Both the position numbers and the translations under genes were made by a program. Below the pieces are notes generated by a model, which saw nothing but the letters and a program-made list of their open reading frames with translations, was not told the origin of the DNA and made no database searches. A DNA stretch of 64,000 nucleotides. Origin: Dinoroseobacter sp013215265 (GTDB lineage Bacteria; Pseudomonadota; Alphaproteobacteria; Rhodobacterales; Rhodobacteraceae). The first letter of the stretch is position 1; every line of letters begins with the position of its first letter. This document shows positions 58,978-64,000 of this stretch, in pieces. Location of the stretch: assembly GCA_963691755.1 (NCBI GenBank), contig OY829366.1, positions 1,240,001 to 1,304,000 of the forward strand. Direction: 5' to 3'.

Positions 58978-59954
58978 GATACCCTGCCTCTGAGAAGCTT
59001 GAGATCATCCGCACGGTCGAGGCATCGCATCTACCGGTGAAGCAAACACTGGCCATGATCGGCATTCCCAGTAGCACCTACTACGATTGGTATGCGCGGT
59101 GGGTCGAAGGCGGTGTTGATGCGCTGGCAGACCGATCTCCGCGACCGAGATCGGTGTGGAACCGCATCCCGGACAACATCCGCGAAGCCTTCGTCGAGTT
59201 CGCACTCGACCACGAGGACCTGACGCCGCGCGAGCTGGCGGTCAAATACACTGATGAGAAGCGGTACTTTGTCTCGGAATCATCAGCTTACCGTATCCTC
59301 AAGGCCGAGGATCTGATCACGGCACCTGCACATGTGGTTATTAAGGCCGCGGACGAGTTCCGCGACAAGACGAGCCGACCCAACGAGTTATGGCAAACCG
59401 ACTTCACCTACCTCAAGGTCATCGGCTGGGGCTGGTTCTATCTCAGCACGATCCTTGATGATTACAGCCGCTACATCATTGCCTGGAAGCTTTGCACGAC
59501 AATGAAGGCCGCAGACGTCACCGACACACTGGACCTGGCATTGGATGCGTCAGGATGCAATCGGGCTACGTTGGCGCACAAGCCGAGGCTTCTAAGCGAC
59601 AACGGCTCATCTTACGTTGCCGCCGATCTGGCCAAGTACCTTGATGCCAAGGGAATGGATCACGTTCGCGGTGCGCCACATCACCCCCAGACCCAGGGCA
59701 AGATCGAGCGGTGGCACCAAACCATGAAAAACCGAGTGCTCCTGGAAAACTATTACCTACCCGGCGACCTGGAGGGGCAGATCGGCGCCTTCGTCGATCA
59801 CTACAACAACCGGCGATATCACGAGAGCCTCGGCAATCTGACACCCGCAGACGTCTGTCACGACCGCGGCGCGAAAATCCTGAAGATGAGAGCGGAGATC
59901 AAGAAACAGACAATCCGAAAACGCCGGTTGCAGCACCAAGCCGCGGCAGCATAA
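58974..59954 (+). CDS. IS3-family transposase OrfB (DDE catalytic subunit)
   Basis: A 326-residue transposase. A helix-turn-helix near 20-50 (GIPSSTYYDWYARW) precedes the rve integrase core. The catalytic triad is Asp143 (QTDFTY), Asp209 (LSDNGSSY) and Glu245 (GKIERWHQT), with 35 residues between the last two as expected for DD(35)E. HHPQTQGKIERWHQTMKNR and FVDHYNNRRYHESLGNLTPADV are diagnostic. The frame is intact, so the element may be active. Confidence 0.95.
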   Translation: MRYPASEKLEIIRTVEASHLPVKQTLAMIGIPSSTYYDWYARWVEGGVDALADRSPRPRSVWNRIPDNIREAFVEFALDHEDLTPRELAVKYTDEKRYFVSESSAYRILKAEDLITAPAHVVIKAADEFRDKTSRPNELWQTDFTYLKVIGWGWFYLSTILDDYSRYIIAWKLCTTMKAADVTDTLDLALDASGCNRATLAHKPRLLSDNGSSYVAADLAKYLDAKGMDHVRGAPHHPQTQGKIERWHQTMKNRVLLENYYLPGDLEGQIGAFVDHYNNRRYHESLGNLTPADVCHDRGAKILKMRAEIKKQTIRKRRLQHQAAAA

Positions 59955-60028
59955 ACTCAAACAGAAACCGAACCAGAGCCTCCGTTACGATACAACCTCA
60001 GCATTCCGGAAAACTCTGACGACGGACA

Positions 60029-60091
60029 ATGGCCTTCAATCGAGAACTCGTAGAACAGCGCCGCCTGAGCTTCCTGCTTCGGTCCCATCAT
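60029..60091 (-). pseudogene. First 21 codons of an IS5/IS1182-type transposase, cut by the IS3 element
   Basis: The minus strand reads MMGPKQEAQAALFYEFSIE then GH, the characteristic beginning of IS5/IS1182-like transposases (FYEFxLExHVP). It has a strong ribosome site (AGGGAGGGA) before the double ATG. The frame ends exactly at the IS3 right end (60028). The rest of the transposase is not present left of IS3. Upstream bases to about 60200, with TTTGTTGAAAAACTC on the minus strand, look like the outer end of the same element. Confidence 0.75.
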
Positions 60092-60272
60092 CGCCAGTCC
60101 CTCCCTATGGAGAGAATTGAATCAGCAGTTCAGGCCTCGATCAAGGAAGAGTTTTTCAACAAAATAAGCCCAAAATGCAAAATGCTGCATCACACGCTGA
60201 GGTCGGCTTTGCGGAGAGAGCATCGGACAACCTTGACGGCGCTCGATCCACACGCTGACTTGCGCCGGATCA
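60092..60272. other. Probable leader and terminal region of the truncated IS5/IS1182-type element
   Basis: Non-coding. Contains GCAAAATGCTGCAT near 60177-60190 (near-palindrome TGCAGCATTTTGCA on the minus strand) and the TTGTTGAAAAACTC block near 60149-60162. No gene is supported. The outer IS boundary cannot be fixed by eye and might reach as far as 60360, into the apparent 5' end of the next gene. Confidence 0.45.
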
Positions 60273-61769
60273 TTGATTGCGAATTTCGGAGCAGCAGATA
60301 CATTGTGGATCGGAGATTTACGCAATTCTGGGTGCACAGCATTGGCAATAGATGTCACCGAACTTTTACATTTTCTGGCTCGTGACAGAACAAGGCTAAG
60401 CCGAAACCGTTCGGCTGCGGTACATGGTGACCCGTTGAGCTCTGCAGTATTGGACTTTCATAGATACAATAAGAACGTCGTGGACAGGCTTGGCATAGAG
60501 AAGATCATCATAAGGACCCGAAGTGGAGAGGGTAATGTCTACTACAGTCTGACGGATTCTGGCGGACACATTCCGAGACCAATCAGTGATCTTCAATCAA
60601 TGGACAATTTTGATGCTATTCATTCCAAGGCTACACAGCTCGATCCCGGCTTTTTGAACTCCACTGGCAGCGGTCACAAGGCGCAAGTTGTAGCGTATGT
60701 TGAACCTAGTGATAAATCCGAGAAGTTTGCCGTTAAAGCGTTCTGTGACTTCCTAGTTAACGACTTCATATCGTCCAAGAAGGAGATGGTTTCGAAATCG
60801 GTCGAGCGAGGCCTTTCCGACATGGAAAGCTTGTACCAGATGGCTCGCGATCAGTCGATTTTACCCGGCACCTTCGCAATCAAATTGACCCGGATACTTG
60901 CTAAGTCGTTGGGAGCTAAGCTGTGCGCATTTGCGATAATCGACACAAACTCGGTCTTCCTTGAGTATGCCACGCTAAACGCACCGAAGAAACGAGAACG
61001 GCCACATATTATCGGAGGTCAACGCCTAGATTTCTCTAGGGAAGATGAATTTGAAGAGTACTTCGGTGAAATTGGGAATCGTGGTCACCAAAACGTTAAG
61101 CAAGACTCAGAACTGCATGCTGCATTTTGCAGCGCATTGTCCTCGCTATCGTCGATAACGTTTGGGGAGTTTGACCAGATCACACTTTCCGCGGTTTCCT
61201 ATGACAACGAAGTTCTAGGGGTGCTTATCTTTGTCTTCGACTCAGTATCACACTCAAGCTTCGGCTATGGTGCGACCCTTGTCTCTCGGGCCTGCCGTAA
61301 CTTCTCTTCGCTAGCGCGATATCTGCACCAAAGAAGGATCAATAGTATGATAGTGGATCCCATTTTTGCCGGACGTGACACGAGAATCAATAAGTCCACG
61401 TGTTTTGTCATCATGCCTTTCGGTGAGAATTGGTCGGACACCGTTTCCAAAATTCTTAAGGATGTCCTCGCTGATGAAGGTATCTCCACAATACGCGCGG
61501 ACGAAATGCACGGAGAGAATGTAATGGAAGACGTGTGGAACGCCATCGTTAAATCGGAATTCATGATTGCAGACGTCACTGGCAAGAACCCGAATGTATA
61601 TTATGAACTTGGTATCGGGCACACACTCGGGAAGAAAATTCTCTTGCTAACGCAAAGTACCGGCGACATTCCATTTGATACCCGTCACCTTAGGCATATC
61701 GTTTATTCCAATGATCTTTCCGGATTTGATTCAATCCGGAACGGCATCAAAGGCTTCCTTACCAGATAG
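60273..61769 (+). CDS. Candidate sensor-effector: GAF-like region fused to a nucleoside-deoxyribosyltransferase/TIR-like domain
   Basis: Up to 498 residues. Residues about 190-350 look like a GAF sensor domain (LTRILAKSLGAKLCAFAII ... LSAVSYDNEVLGVLIFVFDS). Residues about 375-498 match the nucleoside-deoxyribosyltransferase/TIR-like (STIR) fold: CFVIMPFGENW, ADVTGKNPNVYYELGIGH and TLGKKILLLTQ. Glu445 in YYELG aligns with the catalytic glutamate of nucleoside deoxyribosyltransferases. The first 100 residues are unplaced. The start is doubtful: TTG 60273 may lie in IS-derived sequence; TTG 60450 and GTG 60480 are alternatives, and the 5' end may be lost. AT-richer than the flanking prophage. 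A bacterial immune or stress role is inferred, not shown. Confidence 0.72.
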   Translation: MIANFGAADTLWIGDLRNSGCTALAIDVTELLHFLARDRTRLSRNRSAAVHGDPLSSAVLDFHRYNKNVVDRLGIEKIIIRTRSGEGNVYYSLTDSGGHIPRPISDLQSMDNFDAIHSKATQLDPGFLNSTGSGHKAQVVAYVEPSDKSEKFAVKAFCDFLVNDFISSKKEMVSKSVERGLSDMESLYQMARDQSILPGTFAIKLTRILAKSLGAKLCAFAIIDTNSVFLEYATLNAPKKRERPHIIGGQRLDFSREDEFEEYFGEIGNRGHQNVKQDSELHAAFCSALSSLSSITFGEFDQITLSAVSYDNEVLGVLIFVFDSVSHSSFGYGATLVSRACRNFSSLARYLHQRRINSMIVDPIFAGRDTRINKSTCFVIMPFGENWSDTVSKILKDVLADEGISTIRADEMHGENVMEDVWNAIVKSEFMIADVTGKNPNVYYELGIGHTLGKKILLLTQSTGDIPFDTRHLRHIVYSNDLSGFDSIRNGIKGFLTR

Positions 61770-61830
61770 ATTGATGAGAAATCTTCCTTTAGGCTTGAGT
61801 GTTTCCTCCGTGTATTGAGATTTCTCACAG

Positions 61831-61911
61831 AGCGGACATTAGCGCGGTCGCAGCGAAATGGTGCTTTGTCCGCACAGCGGACGTTGGCGCCTAGCGCAGC
61901 GAAGGTCCGCT
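61831..61911. repeat. Two tandem imperfect hairpin units with AGCGGAC/GTCCGCT arms
   Basis: Unit 1 runs 61831 to about 61874 (AGCGGACATTAGCGC ... GTCCGC) and unit 2 runs 61876-61911 (AGCGGACGTTGGCGC ... GTCCGCT). Each can fold with a 6-7 bp stem and the two share the internal word GCAGCGAA. They lie after the sensor-effector gene, in a 242-bp gap between convergent genes, and may be a dispersed intergenic repeat or a bidirectional transcription end. Confidence 0.6.
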
Positions 61912-62011
61912 CTCCGCCCAGTATGCAGGAGCAACACGAACGGCCCAAAGCTGTCGTTCGCAGGCCGCATTGGCACCGCGGTATGCGTTGCGGCAGGAGA
62001 CATTGACCTTC

Positions 62012-62473
62012 TCACTTCTCGAGCGAATTCAAGAAGTGATCTAACCGTTGAGATTTGTGAACCAAGTCTCTCAGAAGCAACCTTAGCTGGTTGACATAAC
62101 TGTTGCTTTTTTTCCCCGTGACGTTTCGGATACCGCAATGTGCCTCGTTTACATCAGGTATAGGTTCTGAGGTCACTTGGAACGGCGTATTGCCGTCGTC
62201 GTCTTGAGCGCCGCAAACTGCGAGACAGTGCAGAAGTGCAGAAAACGCTTCTTCTCGAACGAAATTGATGCCATCCGCCTTTTCGGCCTGAGACTCTGCA
62301 AGCGCAATTTCAGCGTTGCTGGCCAGTTCGTCGACACGCGAGACACTTACGTAGTCATCGCCCCCATAGAGGTCCTGCCTACGAAAAGCTGACGTTAGAA
62401 GGTTGCCGTCTTCATCGAAGTCGTCCGGTGACCAAACCAGCCTGTGTAGGTCTGTATCTACCTCAAGAGTCAT
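62012..62473 (-). CDS. Uncharacterised protein, third gene of an accessory three-gene cassette
   Basis: A 153-residue acidic, soluble-looking protein with no family I can name with confidence. The opening LHRLVWSPDDFDEDGNLLTSAFR and DDYVSVSRVDEL form the best-conserved-looking segment, a pattern (dG...SAF...D....SV.R) shared by assorted short proteins in variable regions. It starts 9 bp after the preceding gene and is clearly in the same transcript. Composition and codon use differ from core genes of the window. Confidence 0.65.
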   Translation of the reverse strand: MTLEVDTDLHRLVWSPDDFDEDGNLLTSAFRRQDLYGGDDYVSVSRVDELASNAEIALAESQAEKADGINFVREEAFSALLHCLAVCGAQDDDGNTPFQVTSEPIPDVNEAHCGIRNVTGKKSNSYVNQLRLLLRDLVHKSQRLDHFLNSLEK

Positions 62474-62482
62474 GCCGGAATG

Positions 62483-63070
62483 TCAGCTAAGCAAGGCACC
62501 GAGTAAACGACTGTCCAACGGTTCGCTGATGCTCGCTTCATCAACGGATGCCACATGCTCAGCATACTTAGCGTAAAACGAGTAAGTCCCGTTTTCATAA
62601 ACAGTTAGGTCGGCTTTGACATTTGCATCAATCCACATAAACGAGAACGTTCCTTCATGATCCAAGCCAACGGCTGGGCGTCGATCAATTCCTTCCTGCG
62701 CCAATTTCCAAAGCAACGTTCGCGCCGATGCCAGGGCGTTCGCATTTGCGGCAAAGCTCTTGTCGCCTTTCCAGCCATCCGATTTGACGGACAACTCGTC
62801 AAGTCGGTTGGCTACCAAGAAATACCAATTGTTTGTGAGAGAGGCCACATGCCATCCCTCAAGGTAGCTTTCATACTCAGAAAAGCCGCTCGTAAGACCC
62901 GCTCCGCGCAGTGGCGATTGGTCATTTGCAGCCCCCCTTTGCGGCGTCAACAAGACCGGGTGATAGTCTGTAGCGGTTGCTTGACTAGCGATGGTCATAC
63001 CACCAATCACTCCTGCAGCCAAAATCCACTGAGGAGAAGATGTTACTGTGGTTTCAATAGCATGTTCCAA
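62483..63070 (-). CDS. Uncharacterised protein, second gene of the accessory cassette
   Basis: A 195-residue protein. Residues about 13-33 (PQWILAAGVIGGMTIASQ) form a hydrophobic segment that could be a signal anchor. The remainder is a mixed alpha/beta region with FSFMWIDANVKADLTVYENGTYSFYAKY. The initiator is 1 bp after the stop of the upstream gene, so the two are co-translated. No family recognised. Confidence 0.65.
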   Translation of the reverse strand: MEHAIETTVTSSPQWILAAGVIGGMTIASQATATDYHPVLLTPQRGAANDQSPLRGAGLTSGFSEYESYLEGWHVASLTNNWYFLVANRLDELSVKSDGWKGDKSFAANANALASARTLLWKLAQEGIDRRPAVGLDHEGTFSFMWIDANVKADLTVYENGTYSFYAKYAEHVASVDEASISEPLDSRLLGALLS

Positions 63071-63071
63071 A

Positions 63072-63869
63072 TCATTCTCCGTCTAAACCAACACGAGGAC
63101 GCATCTGAGGAATGAGAATTTCCGCAAACAACTCGACAGAACGCTTATGCATAACGTCAAGATGGGGCCGAATTGCGTCAAAATCAAACCCTGCTTCACC
63201 GGGGCGAAGCTCGGTTTTTGTGAAAACTTGCAAGCTGCGCAGAGGTATTCCATCCGCACCTTGCCCATCCTGAGCGTCAATATTCTGATTGATCAGAAGC
63301 CGCAAACCGTCTGCGACTTCGAACCAACCTTTGTGAAAGTGCCATAGCTCTTTGCCACATGCGGCGTCAGCGTGAAGGTTACTAGAAACATTGATGAGAA
63401 GCGCGTCAGGTCGAGCCTTGGTTGGATCACCATCAAACACGAACCTATCAATGTATTCCAGCGACAAGCTCGCGAGATCAGTCACGTCCAATGCTTCTGA
63501 AAGTGTAGGAAGCCCCACCAATCCAAAACGCTCCATGAATTCCTGCCAGCGTGTGTACTGAGACATCTCATAAACAAGCGCTTGATTCTCAAGGACAAGT
63601 GTCTCTACTGGCGAGTTTGCAGCCGAAACTCTTTGCCAGTCCCAACCGAACAATTCGTCAGGTGGTCCACCCAAATTTACGGCCATGGGGCCGAACGATA
63701 TCTGCTTACCTTCACGTATATTTTTGGACGTGAAACCAAGTTCGACACGACGGCCCTCGCCGTCTGCGGCGAGCTTACGAACGAACTTCGTAGGCAAAAT
63801 GCTTTTGAAGCTCGCGATGAGCCGAACGCGCTCAATCGCATGTAGAGGTTGAAGTGGTCTCCAAGCCAA
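63072..63869 (-). CDS. TIGR04255-like family protein, first gene of the accessory cassette
   Basis: A 265-residue protein whose layout resembles TIGR04255 proteins: an N-terminal strand, a central SQYTRWQEFMERFG helix, then DLASLSLEYIDRFVFDG (the family's L.YiNRF region) and a C-terminal segment ending HKRSVELFAEILI. TIGR04255 proteins are sporadic and uncharacterised. The start shown is TTG with a poor ribosome site, so the real start may be elsewhere near 63830-63869. Assignment is by pattern memory and needs a profile search. Confidence 0.6.
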   Translation of the reverse strand: MAWRPLQPLHAIERVRLIASFKSILPTKFVRKLAADGEGRRVELGFTSKNIREGKQISFGPMAVNLGGPPDELFGWDWQRVSAANSPVETLVLENQALVYEMSQYTRWQEFMERFGLVGLPTLSEALDVTDLASLSLEYIDRFVFDGDPTKARPDALLINVSSNLHADAACGKELWHFHKGWFEVADGLRLLINQNIDAQDGQGADGIPLRSLQVFTKTELRPGEAGFDFDAIRPHLDVMHKRSVELFAEILIPQMRPRVGLDGE

Positions 63870-64000
63870 GTTTGCCGCCCTGTTGTTTCGGAGACGAAAA
63901 ACGCTACCGAAAATTCGTTGATTTTTTGTTGGTTGATCGATCTTTCGTGGTTTCTAGCTCGGAATTCAAGAGATTTCTGCCGACCGTACGCATGCCGTGA
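63870..64000. other. AT-richer leader region of the accessory cassette (to window end)
   Basis: No gene seen in 131 bp. The T/A-rich stretch at 63895-63945 probably includes the promoter for the minus-strand cassette; no clear -35/-10 pair stands out. Confidence 0.35.

Larger units (their letters stand above)
58518..60028 (+). mobile_element. IS3-family insertion sequence, 1511 bp
   Basis: The ends are imperfect inverted repeats: left TGTCTGGCGTCAG, right (complement) TGTCCGTCGTCAG, with CCGGA and AACGGAGG...CTGGTTC continuing to match further in. Between them are orfA and orfB with an IS3-type DDE transposase. No 3-4 bp target duplication is seen: flanks read TCAA to the left and ATGG to the right. 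The left flank is phage terminase and the right flank is an unrelated transposase, so the element has probably lost one original flank by adjacent deletion or recombination. Confidence 0.85.

Noticed and set aside
60029..60385. 118-codon plus-strand open frame right after the IS3 element
   Set aside because: It is antisense to the truncated IS5/IS1182 transposase start and its leader; the opposite strand gives recognisable transposase sequence with a strong ribosome site.
1..64000. tRNA or rRNA genes
   Set aside because: I looked for cloverleaf T-loop words (GTTCGAATCC-like) and rRNA-like sequence in the gene-free stretches and found none; a tRNAscan run would be decisive.

Overview
The window looks like roseobacter-type (Rhodobacterales, Alphaproteobacteria) chromosome. 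The signs are the tol-pal-cpoB-tilS-ftsH order, the coxB-ctaB-ctaG-coxC-SURF1-thrC-M16 order, DUF2927 proteins, a Tad pilus locus with alphaproteobacterial Flp pilins, and moderately high GC with many GTG/TTG starts. I saw no rRNA, tRNA or CRISPR array.

Layout. 1-5950: 3' part of tolB, then pal, cpoB, tilS and ftsH, ending at a clear terminator. 5966-12623: metabolic and accessory genes (PhyH-type dioxygenase, MOSC protein, the one-carbon pair fhs-folD, a CDGSH iron-sulfur protein, a PaaI-like thioesterase, a membrane LytTR regulator). 12517-15712: pdeM and an Lhr-type helicase, half of the ligase-associated DNA repair set. 15743-28313 (minus strand): a Tad/Flp pilus locus running from three tandem flp copies through cpaB, cpaC, an OmpA lipoprotein, cpaE, cpaF, tadB, tadC, two TPR lipoproteins, a prepilin peptidase and an AAA ATPase. 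28539-37020: a lytic transglycosylase, a GNAT relic, CoA-transferase genes, topA, dprA, tldD. 37176-44648: cytochrome c oxidase subunits II and III with heme and copper assembly factors, then thrC, an M16 peptidase and a GNAT enzyme. 44823-53558: an FAD-linked hydroxyacid dehydrogenase, a methylthioadenosine/adenine salvage cluster (mtnP to apt) with two DUF2927 genes and a LysE exporter, a SulP transporter, a flavin reductase, a GNAT enzyme and an EcsC protein.

53559-64000 is accessory DNA. It holds a Mu-like prophage relic on the minus strand (truncated terminase, DUF935 portal, a MuF head protein with a JAMM-like C-terminal domain, one unknown gene). The relic is cut by a 1511-bp IS3-family element. 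The other flank of that element is the first 21 codons of an unrelated IS5/IS1182-type transposase, so a deletion probably followed insertion. Beyond lie a gene joining a GAF-like sensor region to a nucleoside-deoxyribosyltransferase/TIR-like C-terminus, a pair of tandem hairpins, and a tight three-gene minus-strand cassette led by a TIGR04255-like protein. These last two loci are the best candidates for undescribed systems, most plausibly conflict or defence functions; that function is inferred from domain type and position only.

Within the core, the most unusual points are a 471-bp tandem duplication carrying flp plus its own terminator, an apparent codon-usage break inside fhs, a hairpin that can cover the ribosome binding site of the CDGSH gene, and palindromic operator candidates ahead of the CoA-transferase genes and the FAD-linked dehydrogenase.
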